Source of the DNA: Marsupella aquatica
Taxonomy: Eukaryota > Marchantiophyta
DNA length: 64,000 nt
Assembly (NCBI GenBank): GCA_973895155.1
Contig: OZ316893.1
Coordinates: forward strand, 18,848,001-18,912,000
Direction of reading: 5' to 3'
Both the position numbers and the translations under genes were made by a program. Of this stretch, positions 1 to 10,952 are shown piece by piece. Each line of letters begins with the position of its first letter. Within the stretch, counting starts at the first letter, position 1. The notes beneath the pieces were generated by a model. The model saw only the letters and a program-made list of their open reading frames with translations. It did not search any database and was not told the DNA's origin.

Positions 1-1
1 C

Positions 2-394
2 GAAACGAGCCTGGAACTGGCTCTAGAGATAATGAAGGGTACCAAGCGTGGCGGAAGTGGAGCAAGGGTTCTCGAGTACTTAGTTCAAACAGCTCTTAGA
101 AAAGTACATCTCTTGAACTCTGTTGGTGGAGTATCTGCAATTATTGTCTGCTTTGTGGGCAGGCTGGGTATGATGTGATTATTTGGATTACGGGGTTCAG
201 AAAACAGGTACGGTAATCTCTATTCTAACCTGAGATGGGTGTTTTAGGTTCAAACTGGAGCCGATATCAAGGAAGTCTTTAAGGAGCTGAAGCATCAAGG
301 TGCATCTGCTGAAGCTGGTAAAGATCCATTTCGATTGAAGTTTTCTGATGTTAACTCAGGAATTGATATGAAATCTAGCAAGCGGAATAGATAA
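2..394 (+). CDS. 3' exons of an unrecognised gene (partial, runs off the left edge)
   Basis: Three phase-0 pieces join into one frame: 2-103, 163-207 and 248-394, ending in TAA at 392-394. The gaps 104-162 and 208-247 start with GT and end with AG; without splicing the first piece hits a stop and loses the frame. The joined tail is about 97 residues, with a stretch reading LRK-AGYDVIIWITG across the first junction and a basic end (MKSSKRNR). I recognise no family. The inferred introns are only 59 and 40 nt, far shorter than the 289-513 nt introns of the AHL gene in this window. Either these are unusual mini-introns or this is a decaying gene end. The same frame reopens directly after the TAA (next entry). 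Confidence 0.4.
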
Positions 395-1708
395 TCACGT
401 GCCTTTGGTTGCGTTACCAGAGTACACGTGCGCTTATGCCTAGTCCTGGCGTGCCCCAGTTATGTACTTAAGAGACGTTCTCGCCTAGAGAGCAGCCTGA
501 GGAAGATTACTGAGTTTTTATCGTGCCTGTGTTCTGCAGCCAGACAATGGAACGTGGGTCACGGTTGTATTTTATTGGAGGATGCTTCCCAGCAGCCAGA
601 GGCTAGCTTAGATCAGTGGCTTCCATCCTCAAGCTCACCTTCCTCGCATCGCTCCCCAGGCACTCCCTCTAGTCTTACCTCTCCTGGCCTGAGAACTAAC
701 CCTTCGGTTACTAGTGGCCACCTAAGCGGCCCTCAATCTGTTGATGGCTCACTTCGGAAGCAAAGTGCTGCTGAATGTCAAACATCTCATGAAGGCTTTT
801 CTAATTCCAAATATAAGAACTCTCATCTTGGGCACAAGCCCCTTATAAAAGCAACCGGACAACCTAGAGGAGGTCGTCGAATCCGTGCAGTTACATCCAA
901 TGACAATCACATCGGCCTTGAAACTATTTGTGATTCCTTGACCGGGACGCGGGGGAATCATGCTGCAGCGCCTGGCTCGTTTGATGGGAATTCAGTCTTG
1001 CGTACCAACCAAAACTCAAATTTTGGGTCAAAAACTCTGATGGACCAGAGAAATCCTTCCTCGGAGGCAAGTAAACTTACGGAAGTCATTGTCGTTCCTG
1101 AGATTTGCAAATCGTGTGGAGCGGTTAGGCATAGCACTGGTAATGGCGTATTAATCTCTTCAAGTGCAAACATTTCAAAGACTGACGATGGAGGAGAGAA
1201 CATAGGTTTGACTTGTCCCTTGACACCTGGGGATGAGGAACCAGGTGGCTTTGATTGTCAAAAACAAGTCCCAGAAAGTGATACAGGGGTTGGTGGGAGG
1301 GATCTCCCGCGCTGTGCAGATTCAGCCAACGGTTCTATACAGAGTGCAACAAGCGCTTCACTACAGCTACTTGACTCACAATGTGAACAGGACATGCAAG
1401 CTGCACTCCAGAAATTAAGACGGACCCAGGAAGCAGAATTTGAACGCGCTAAAGCATGTCTGACTGCGAAAAAAGAATCCATCATGAGAAAGTATGAGTT
1501 GTTTGAGACCACCAGCGGGGAATTTTCTGAACAACCTGTTTTGTTATCGTTAGATGCATATGATGAATTCTTATTGAGAAATGGTACTCAATTTGGAGGG
1601 GCAATAGAGGAGCGTGATAATTTCGAGATAATGCTGAAAATTGGTGACGGCTTTGGTAGTGTCTCAAAGGACACGCTGACGAAGTTCTATCAATGGCCTG
1701 AGAAATGA
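395..1708 (+). CDS. Unrecognised Ser-rich open frame with C-terminal coiled coil
   Basis: An open frame of about 438 codons runs from just after the TAA at 392-394 to a stop at 1706-1708, in the same frame as the upstream exon. The first in-frame ATG is only at 1040; a GTG lies at 428. A plausible splice acceptor (TTACCAG) ends at 420, so this may be a terminal exon rather than a complete gene. From the GTG, residues 60-95 are rich in Ser, Pro and Thr. A CKSCG pair (C-x2-C) lies near residue 227. Residues about 320-360 (EQDMQAALQKLRRTQEAEFE onward) are strongly helical and charged, as in a coiled coil. No catalytic motif or known domain is visible. It could be the real C-terminal part of the upstream gene, split by a nonsense codon, or an independent gene. 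I do not assign a function. Confidence 0.45.
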   Translation, partial: SRAFGCVTRVHVRLCLVLACPSYVLKRRSRLESSLRKITEFLSCLCSAARQWNVGHGCILLEDASQQPEASLDQWLPSSSSPSSHRSPGTPSSLTSPGLRTNPSVTSGHLSGPQSVDGSLRKQSAAECQTSHEGFSNSKYKNSHLGHKPLIKATGQPRGGRRIRAVTSNDNHIGLETICDSLTGTRGNHAAAPGSFDGNSVLRTNQNSNFGSKTLMDQRNPSSEASKLTEVIVVPEICKSCGAVRHSTGNGVLISSSANISKTDDGGENIGLTCPLTPGDEEPGGFDCQKQVPESDTGVGGRDLPRCADSANGSIQSATSASLQLLDSQCEQDMQAALQKLRRTQEAEFERAKACLTAKKESIMRKYELFETTSGEFSEQPVLLSLDAYDEFLLRNGTQFGGAIEERDNFEIMLKIGDGFGSVSKDTLTKFYQWPEK

Positions 1709-4700
1709 TCTATGAGAAATGATCTATCGGGTCTACTGTTGCTCCAGGCCTCTGAAGAGGACTTTTATTGGATACGACAAGTACCAATACATTTGGGGTT
1801 CCCTGTGTGCAGACTTAGTTTGTATTGGATTGGGTGATCATGGCGAGGACAATTCAGTGAACGATTTGGCCTTCCCAGGTCCTTGCGTTAGCTTGACGAC
1901 TTAGGGAAATGATGCAGCACCCTTGCTGGAACTCTCGTTGCTGGAACCTTTCCGATGCCGTGTGAAATTATGTGCTGTGAATTTCCATAGCCGTGAATTG
2001 GCTGTGGGCTCTCACCACCGTCATATTCATTCTTGACAGCACTTACTGTAGTTGGAATTTCAGTGAGACTTGCTACTTCAAAGAAATATCGTTTTTTTTA
2101 ATCATCTACCAATGGCTGTGAATTATTAGAGAATGATATCTGCAACATTCATAACCCTCAAGTATGGCGCCCCTTATCTGGCGGACCCTTAAGCAAGGGC
2201 TAGCCTTTGCAGCCCTGCACAATAGTCGCCGGAGACAATAGTAGACGACTGTGAAGATGGTGCAAAGATTGAGCTCAGGGGTATGGAAGGCTATATGGAC
2301 AAAGTACAGTAAGTAGTTCATTCTCTTCTCTGGGAATGAAATGCACAAGTTTCCTTTCACTATACACCTCAGGACACAATATTTGGGGCCAAGCCAATAA
2401 GCGCTCCCCGCCCCCCACCCTTCGCCCCAATTCATTTGAGAAGGGGCCTGCAAAAAGCTACGGAACCTAATTCCCTATAGTAGTTGTTCATTCTGCTGAG
2501 TCTATCTACATAGATACTTATATGGATATTTAACGTAAATGGATACATGGTAGTGTAGCTTGATATAACTTTCACTTGGTACTGGGCTCTACCTCTCTCT
2601 TCCCGTCTAATCAAATTGATATAATTTTGGTCCATCTTGGCAATCAATTTCGAGACATGTTACCTTACCTTCAACAGATTCAAATAACTGGGAAGTCAAC
2701 GTTAGCACTAACTAGGCTCCAAGGCATTATCTATGGGATTCTTCGTTGGAAATGGAGGAAACGATGTTTTTTGATAATAGACACTGCCCCTTTTGGTGAC
2801 GTCACTTTCTTGCTCTCACAAAAGTTTTTCAATCTGGAAAGCAAGTTTTTTAATCAAGTAAAAGACAATATGGAGCAAAACCAGCCAGGCCCGCAAAAGC
2901 CGGACAAGGCCGCCAAGCTACAACGCCGGACACATCCAGTGAGTAGCAGGTGGTAGAATCTGAGGAGAACAACTCAGAAGCGCTCCAACAAGATGCTCCA
3001 CAAAAACCCAAAGTAAACCGTAATCTAGGAAAGTGCTACTACATAAACTGTTGGTAGAGCATGTATCGTCAATGCACGCTGAACTCTACCGTGCAGAATC
3101 GTGCTCTACTCACAATAGTTTGATGGAGGAAATTATAGAATGGGCTCTCAACGTTGGCGTGGTGGTTACCCCTAGTTTTCCGCTTTGAGCTGCTGTTGGT
3201 TTTTCTTACGAGTGAATTCCAGAGCCTAATGAGGGTTTTTGAGGATATTAAGTTGCTATGTCCGTCCACCACAAGAGAATAAGGATAGTCTGCCGATCCA
3301 ACGAGGAAAAGCAAGGGGTTGTCTGTTCGTCCATTTTATATAATGAACTCGTGCGTGCTTTATTTTGAAAGTAATATGCGATAGAACCCGTCCCATTTGG
3401 AGGACAAAACAGAGACTCTATAGACCATGTCAGAACGTTTCGTAGGGAGGGCTAGAACCGTCCCGTCTACACCAGGAAAGTCGGCTGCTGTTAGTAGATC
3501 GGTAGAGTGAGTTGGTCTAACACAGTCGACTGGCCAAAGATTCAGGCCATGAAGAACCACACTGATGACATTTCGTTCGGGAATTCTGATTCATCGTTGG
3601 CAACACACAACTCTGCACACCACACGGCGCGAGCATGTTCGTGTTTTCGAAGGCATCGAAAATTTTCATACGCTCTAGTTTTTGAAGTCCACCAGATTCA
3701 GTGAAATGACTAATGTAGGATATTATTGTAGGAACATACTCATCCACGTTAGTATCCCAGGGTACCGAGTGCTATTAGTTAAGATCTGACCCTACATCTT
3801 CCGGAGCGGCCCACCTGTTGACAATGTGAACATGAGTACATTCCTACAAAATCCAAGTGGATAAGATGTCTTCTCTCGTCGGTGGCCAACTGCGATGTCC
3901 AACTGCATTGCCGCTGTTCCGTCCAGAAAGGACAATCAAGATCACGACTCTTTTTAGTCTCGGCAAGACAGTTGTGGGTCGGAAAGTGCCCTCACCCAAA
4001 AACCCAAAAACCATAATTGCAACTCCATGAAAATTTTTGCCAGAGCTTCGGACAGGTTTCTCCACACAAGATTTCGCTTACAACCAGGCCACGACCCAAC
4101 GACTCATCACCTAGTATTCGAAGACCTCCTTACCAAATGCTGATCTTGTATTTCTTCCATATCAAAAGATAGTATGCTCCGGATAAGTTGGGACTAGTAC
4201 GCAAAGATGAGTCATCTAAAATTTACGAATCCCAGACCGGCTGTCAATTCGCCAGTTTAATGACATGCAAGGACTGCGTATTTTATTATTATTCAAAGAT
4301 ATAAAAAATGACGCAGAATGTAGCACACTAACGAGCTCCTAAAATAATTGATCTGCTTCGAAGCAGCTTCGAGGCACAATGTCAAGTTCACCTGACCGAT
4401 TATCATCTCCGACAACTTAGGGATTTAGCGGCGTCTCTGGCGGAGTAGTACACCAGCGAGTCCAAGTCATATTAACCACAGCAGACACCAAGATTCAACG
4501 AATAATGACAACAGGAAAGGCGGACCAGTTCGGGAAATCCGAGTAGCACAAATTACGCCCGTCTAAAAATGACTAATACTACCTGTAGAAGCATGTGCGA
4601 CCATTACAAAATAATGTTTAGGATCCTAGCGTATCCTGCCAAACGATTTGAGAAGAGTAGCAGAAAATTGGCACGACAATTCTAGAGGATTGACCACCAT

Positions 4701-5087
4701 TGCAGAAACCTCACTTCATCTCATAAAGAAAGTAAAAATATATGCTCATAGGAATATCCCGACTCGTAATCCCAGCTTAAAGTGCTGGGTATGGGACAGG
4801 CCAGAGCTACACCGATCCCGAAAATTTGAGACCTTGGTCAAGGTTGTAAATGATGGTGCCTATAGACACCAGCAAAAGGGAATCGAGAAGAGGATCATAG
4901 CTTTGAAACAACCGTGATGTCTTCTCATTGATGTAGTAGGGCAATCAAAAGATAAGCAAATTGCCCTCTTAAGTGGACGCTGCCTGTCTTGACCACTGAC
5001 GCGCGGGAGTGGCAGCAATCAGATAATGAGCCTAAAACCAATACCTGACCTCTAAACCGTTGGAAACAAAATTGTGCTGCCGTAAAG
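1709..5087. other. Intergenic region, no supported gene
   Basis: Short open frames occur (for example 2576-2956 and 4648-4917), but none has a recognisable domain, a consistent exon structure or repeat homology elsewhere in the window. The right part is the 3' flank of the minus-strand AHL gene. I see no transposon ends or LTRs here. Confidence 0.5.
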
Positions 5088-7855
5088 TCACCCACCAGGT
5101 AGCGAGATATTGATATCTGTTGCGGTTCGTCGCGCGGAATCGGACTGCGGCGGTTGCCAGCCCCCAAACTGGCTCATGCTGTGCTGGGGATTAGGGGTTC
5201 CGTTTCCACCTTGGTGATTGACAGATTGATGACTTGGAGTTCCCCCTTGGCCAGAGGTCTTACTTCCAGATGTTTCCGTCTTTGCAGGACGTGCTGGGAG
5301 GGAAACTGCAGCAACGGTCACACCGGGAGTGCCCGTCGAGGGCGATAATCCAATGGAAGTTGTCATCAAGCTCACCATGCTTTCTCCGTTTCCAGCGCCC
5401 AAAGGCGATGTTGGCAGTCGATTTTTCACTCCACTATCAGAGACAACGAAACTCCCTACTACTATCTGGAGAAAGAAACAAAGGACAGTTACAATTCGGA
5501 CACTGAGAAAACGCGTGAGAGTGACAAGAGCAGGCACCCTGCTTGGATTAGAAAGGATTAGGAAGCACACGCTCTCCAGCTGAAATTATTCCATGATTCC
5601 GGATTCACTCGATCATTCGAGGAACATCAGACGTTCTAAGAAGAAAGACGTAAACTATTCACAAAGGAAACAGATAGACATGAACGAGGCCGCTGAACCA
5701 AAACGGGAGCAAGAATGCGCAAATGAGGATAACGGATGCTGCAAGAAGTCTCACCTGAACCGGAGTTGCCGCAACAAGCAAGCCCGATACACTTCCACCC
5801 ACAACCTTCCCGTCACTTGCAGCTAACGACACGCTCAATCCACCGGTCCTATTCCGGGCACCATTTACATCCGTGGGAAGGAAAGATCCCGAAAGTGACA
5901 GAATCTCGTACCGACCCTGCGCCACTCGACCCGGCCAAATATCCCATCAGATTGATTTAGTCTGCAGATGTCTCTCACTTGACCAGACTACGACGAAAGC
6001 ACTTGACGCGACTTTTCCTCTAGCAGTCGAGAATGTGGAGCACGTCGCTGTATATTTCATGAGTTCAATTTTGGGGGCTGATTATGACCCTTGATCTCAA
6101 ACCTGTTACTGCGGATCAGGGAAAAGTCAGCCAGTTTTCTCGGATCGCTGGTCCATAATCTTCTTGCGAAGCTCCTCCGATGAAAGCAATGAGGTAAAGC
6201 ACATTGGGCCTCACCTCGTAAGTGATACTGCCACCATAGGAAGAGTCGTGGCGCAGTGTCACGTTGGATATAGACCCGTTCGCTGATAGCACGCATACGG
6301 CTCGTGGTCCTTGCTGACAGAAGGCAAATATTTTGTTCGCAACATCCTGTCGCGACCAAAACCAAGAAAGACATTGAAACTAGGCCCACAGACGCGGAGA
6401 TAACTTTAGCGTACATCAAAAAATCTGATGTCATAGTAGATTCAAAAATTTCTTGTGACGTACGAAATCAGCCACTAAACGACCCAGCCACAGTGGGAAG
6501 TTTCGGAAGTTTGGCGAGTTGAAGATAATTGTAAACCATGAAAAGAACCTGACGATGGCATCGCTTTCTGACCAATTAATTATCAGGGATAAATAGTTCC
6601 ACGAATTACACTATATAGTTGGAGGGATCCAAGTGAGCCATGTGTGAGCCACCCAAGGCAGAGGTTCCAGATACATGTGCCAAACACTGACTAGGCATCA
6701 TTGAGACTCTTCCCCACTTGCTCAAACCCCGCTTCCCATCCGCAAATGACCACAGAGTAGATTGCCGAGTGCCGAAGACGATCATTCGCGCAAAATTCCA
6801 TGGTATCGAGCACGTGAGGTCACAGTTAAAAAACAACAACACCAGGCGTGTTTGCTCACCTCCCCGGCTGCAATGGTAATAACGTGAGGGATGAAGCCAC
6901 TTCCAGCCGCTCCTGTCAACCAACCACCTGAAAAGATTGCTTAAGATTCATGAGTGAAAGGGAAAAACGGTAAAAGAACGGAAAAGCTGAACCCCGTATT
7001 CCTTCATTAGAATCTGAAGATCCCCGACCCAGAAAAGAAATTCACAAAATAAACTAGAATGACCTGGGATCCGGAAACGCCGGGATATATCTAAATAAAC
7101 AAGAGATTCAATATGGAGAACAATAGGAACCGTTTCTGGAAAAGGAAAAAAGACGATCACGGCGTCTCCGTCATAACACCCACAAACTGTACACGTAACC
7201 TTGCTTGATTAGGTCATAATGCACAACGATAAGGTAGGAGTAACTACCATTTGATGAAGCTGCAACAAGAAGGAAATCGTCAAACCGTCAGTATTTGATC
7301 TTGGAGGAGCAACGATTGTACGCAGTCACAGACATTCAGAACTAGCAGAGCAAAGCACCGAACTGTGGCAACGACAAGAGAGGCGGAAGAAACATTACCG
7401 AAGGCTGCAAGTTGCTGCTTCTTGCCCGAGCCTGGGGGTCGTCCACGACCGCGTTTCTCTGAAGGGGAGGTCAGGTCCTTAGTTGGAGCGATGGGGGTGA
7501 GAGCGAGTGATGTACCCAGCGTAACGCCACCTCCGTCCGCTCCGGGATACTTACGAGGCCTCCCTCGCTTCCTTTTCTGAGGATCGGGTCGTGCCACATT
7601 GGGCGAACCTATCCCACCAGAGTAAGTTCCCGCTTGCCCAATATTCATGTTCATCAGATTTTGGGGCGAACTAGCGCCATCTGAACTTGGACTAGCGAGG
7701 GAAATGGCAGTTGTCGTTGGCCGCAACGGAGCAGGTGCATGTAATCCTCCACCTGTATTTACAGATGGAATGGGCCTCTGCTGCAAGTGAAAGCCTAAGT
7801 TGCCTTGCATGCTCCCCCCGCCACCTCCTGGACTAGGTCCATCCCTGCCTTCCAT
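5088..7855 (-). CDS. AHL: AT-hook motif nuclear-localized (AHL) protein, five exons
   Basis: Minus-strand exons are 7399-7855, 6860-6927, 6215-6346, 5755-5916 and 5088-5465. All introns are GT-AG (471, 513, 298 and 289 nt) and the phases join to a 398-residue protein. AHL proteins bind the minor groove of AT-rich DNA in the nucleus and assemble through the PPC (DUF296) domain to regulate transcription. Residues 1-90 are Gly/Ser/Pro-rich. AT-hook 1 ([12 protein letters not shown]) lies at 94-105 and AT-hook 2 ([13 protein letters not shown]) at 134-146. The PPC domain covers about 155-285, with [36 protein letters not shown], the [16 protein letters not shown] core and TPVQIVVGSF. A Ser/Gly/Gln-rich tail follows. 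Two AT-hooks plus a PPC split over several exons match the intron-containing AHL clade (type II), not the single-exon clade. The ATG at 7853-7855 is the first in the frame. No frameshift or premature stop is seen, unlike everything from 10 kb onward. The orthologue is not assigned. Confidence 0.93.
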
Positions 7856-8640
7856 GCATAGACTGATCCGCCGGCTTGCTCACTCGAGCTCGGTCAGATC
7901 CCAATCGCTGGTCCCCGCTCGCTTCTTCCCTCTGCTCCGCTCTTTGCAACTCCGCAACGGACTGCTAACAGGCACTGGTTTCCTTCCCCTACAAGCAAAC
8001 CAACGATCTCCCTCTCGCCTGCCTCCTCTACGAATTGGTTAAGTGAATGTTCTCCAGCTCTACCTTAGAACTAAAACTGCCTTGAGATTTCCATCTGCAC
8101 CTCAGCCCTGAGAAAATGCAGCATCGGTGGCTCACAACATTTGAAGCTTCTGCTTGAATGCAGCCTGGCCCTGCAAATATCACTAAATTCGCAGATGCTC
8201 TGCACCCGCGCACAAACCCACCAACCGTGCACATTGTTAGAATTTATCGTGCTATCTTCTCTTACATGACTGTCTCGCGGGCTCACGCTTTCCCTCGACG
8301 CAGGCTTCCATTTCCTCCCCCTACTCTCTGTGTAAACCCTATCTTGCAACCAATCGATCCATCTCCTCGATTGTGTTGTTCAGAGGATTTGCATCTCACT
8401 AAAATATTTGCTATCTTTGAGGAGGCAGTTTCCGCGGATCACGATCAGCACACTGTCTGCGTCGGCCAAATTCCATGACGCGGAAACCTTGCGAGCGAAG
8501 TGCAACACCGCCAAAGAAAGTGCAGAATCGGAACTGCAATTCACAACCAACAATACCCAGTACCACAACGACCACAGAAAAACAGCGCAGGGAGGTTTTG
8601 CTTCGAGAAAAGTGCGAACGAAAACTTACCTCCAAGACAG
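7856..8640 (-). promoter_or_regulatory. 5' flank / probable 5' UTR of the AHL gene with a candidate leader intron
   Basis: Upstream of the AHL start there is no convincing coding frame. On the minus strand a good splice donor (TTGGAG-GTAAGT) has its exon end at 8630. Pyrimidine-rich acceptors such as GTTTGCTTGTAG lie near 7990, so a 5' UTR intron is plausible. This is inferred from splice-site consensus only. Confidence 0.3.
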
Positions 8641-9595
8641 AATGGGACGGATCAGGGGATATAACTCACGAGTCCGAGATTGATTATAGCTCAATAAAAC
8701 AAAGCACCGAGTAAAGAAGTAAACTACCCAATCAGCTGAAAAAAACCGGCCACAAATGCTAAATTTTATCTGTCTTTTCTATATTTTCCCGAAACCTCTC
8801 GTCAGATTATTTCTCCTTTTTTATTATTCTCTCGCCAAGCTCGACGTTTCTTTCTTTTCTTCCGGTCCAGAAAAGAAAATCCTCAAGAAAATCACCCCTT
8901 CTTCACCCAACTCAGCTAACTCTCGACGGAGAAAATGAACGCACAAGTGCTGTATGATCTTCCGTTCATGTATGTGTGCGTATCATAAAAACACCGGCCA
9001 CTCTTGCTGTCTGCCACTGTCTGCCTGTCCGCACGCTTGCGTTCTTTTTGGCCCGATTGCAGTCCATTCTCGGCAATCCAACTAACCGCGGTTACGCCCG
9101 ACCCTTGAAAGGTGTCCCTACTGCGGTTGGTTAAGGCAGGCGGACCCGCCCCTATATTGGTTTCTACTCTACAGTATTACTAGTACTCTACTGTAGGTTC
9201 CTTCCGTAACAGCACTTCGCCTACCGCCTACGCCCTACTGTATAGACCGACTGCCCACACGCGAGGCGAGTGGGGCCACGTTTCACCACGTGTTATCACC
9301 GGCTAACCGGTAGCCCTCGTCGGCATTCCCCGGTGGCTACCCGTGACTGCTTCTGAGGTGCTCTGATCCTGACTAATTTCAGTAATTTGCCCTTTTTCCC
9401 TTTTCCCGGGCACGAAGGAAACCCTCCACTGTATTTCGCGTGCTGCTGTACAGTAGGTACGAAGTATCCATCTGGTTCCCCCGTCAGGAAAGAACCCCCG
9501 GTTTAACCTGACGGGCAAGTTGACGGATTGCCGGGCACGTCAAACTGTCAAATGACGGCTCGAAAATAACCAATTTGACGGATATTCCACAATAT
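8641..9595. other. Upstream intergenic region of AHL
   Basis: Probably contains the AHL promoter. I cannot place a TATA box or transcription start with confidence. The part from 9100 is GC-rich and leads into the minisatellite. Short frames here show no domain. Confidence 0.35.
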
Positions 9596-10145
9596 TCTCC
9601 CGAACTCACCCATACTCCCCCGGACCCTTCCCAGACTCCTCCCGAACTCACCCGGACCCTTCCCGGACTCCCCTAGACCCTTCCCGGACTCCTCCCGAAC
9701 TCACCCGGACCCTTCCCGGACTCCCCTAGACCCTTCCCGGACTCCCCCGGACCCCGGTTCGGGGTGGCAGCCAGCCGGGGCCGGGTCTGGGGTCGGGGCT
9801 GGGGGAAGGAGGGCGGGGTTTAGAGTCCCGGACTCCCCCGGACCCGAACCCGGACCCTTCCCGAACTCCCCCGAACTCCCCCGAAACTCCCCCGACCCTC
9901 CCCCGAACTCCCCCGAAACTCCCCCGAAACACCCCCGACCCTCCCCCGAACTCCCCCGACCTACCCTGAACTCCCGGTCCCCCGAACCTTGCCCAAACTC
10001 CCCCGAACCTGGCCCAGACTCCCCCGAACCCGAACTCCCCCTCGCCTGAACTCCCCCGAACTCCCCCGACCTCCCCCAAACCTCGCCCGAACCCGGCCCG
10101 AATGTCTCCCGAACTTGTCCCGGCCCGGACTGCTCCCGAACCCGG
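9596..10145 (+). repeat. GC-rich minisatellite, CCCGAACTC-type units
   Basis: About 550 bp of imperfect tandem repeats. Units vary around CCCGGACCCTTCCCGGACTC in the left half and CCCCCGAACTC in the right half, interrupted by a unique GC-rich block near 9750-9830. The complementary strand has many G4-5 runs separated by about 6 nt, so it could form G-quadruplexes. Long Gly/Arg/Ser-rich frames on the minus strand are by-products of the repeat. Elements resembling TGACGGGCAAG and CAGGAAAGAACCC lie on both sides (9484-9520 and 10172-10218). Confidence 0.9.
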
Positions 10146-10476
10146 GTGCCGGGTTGCCGATTTGCCGACGATTTTTGGCCAGTTTGACGGGCAAGGTCAA
10201 ACCAGGAAAGAACCCGTCCAGTGTATTTTACTGCAGTCGGTATCATCTCAAACATAAAATATCCACGTAGCGCAGCGAAAGACCGACCATTTACGCGCGT
10301 CAAAACTGACGTATCCCTCTATGGAGTCTCTTTGTTCGTCTTTTCCCTTTGTTGGGTGCCCTAAAGAGAATTATGGGTGGTGGACCCTTTGAGGGCAATT
10401 AGTCTAGGGGGTTACCATGCATGATCTCCAATAAGGGATGGAGTCACTTTGAATTAAGTTCATTTGGCTTGACTAT
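10146..10476. other. Unassigned spacer between minisatellite and copia LTR
   Basis: Includes the right-hand copy of the minisatellite-flanking motif near 10172-10218. No coding potential seen. Confidence 0.3.
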
Positions 10477-10819
10477 GTTGTTGGAAAAATAGTCATGAAA
10501 CAACCACGAGCATGTTGGGATAATTGTCACGAAACAACCACGAGCACAACCAGCAAGCATGCATACACCGACACCACGAGATACATGGTTCACCTTTGTC
10601 AAGGCTATGTCCACTGGAACACACAAACCATCCTAGTACAAGCTCTCCTCTACACCTCGCTAGCTCCCTCAACAATGAGCATGAGTCTCCAAGGAAAGCT
10701 CTCCCTAGCCCCTCTATACATGCTAGATGCAAGAGTCACGGCTAATCACCATGAACAACCTAATGGCAGTTTAGCCTAAGTAGCAAGAGATTACCCCAAG
10801 ACTAAAGTTAATCCTAACA
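10477..10819 (-). repeat. 3' LTR of a Ty1/copia element (copia I)
   Basis: Begins with TG and ends with CA on either strand (TGTTGGGATAATTG at 10513, CCTAACA ending at 10819). It aligns along its length with the LTR at 36358-36695, sharing AACAATGAGCATGAGTCTC, CTCTCCCTAGCCCCTCTA and GCTAATCACCAT. It lies directly downstream of the copia RNase H end on the minus strand, separated by a purine-rich stretch (AAGGGAATTT on minus), as expected of a polypurine tract and 3' LTR. About 35 bp at its outer end are duplicated in tandem (10477-10512 and 10513-10547). Confidence 0.8.
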
Positions 10820-10952
10820 AAATTCCCTTGACTCTGGTCTTGGTGTATGTAACATCTGCTAACCATATACTCAACGGGAAGTTCTAGAAAGAAAACTTAA
10901 ACTAAGTTCATGCATACAATCATATGCAAAGTTACAATAATGCTAGGTCACT

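Noticed and set aside
248-421. Splicing from GGTAAA (near 318) to the acceptor at 420 to bypass the TAA
   Set aside because: The resulting phase enters a frame that stops at once, so it does not join the 395-1708 frame.
4755-4860. TAATCCCAGC...AAAGTGCTGGG words reminiscent of Alu
   Set aside because: A brief chance resemblance; remainder does not match and Alu is primate-specific.
9701-10303. Long Gly/Ser/Arg-rich open frames on the minus strand
   Set aside because: They translate the minisatellite; repetitive composition, no domain, no start context.
10495-10779. Plus-strand frames of 73-94 codons
   Set aside because: They lie within the copia LTR.
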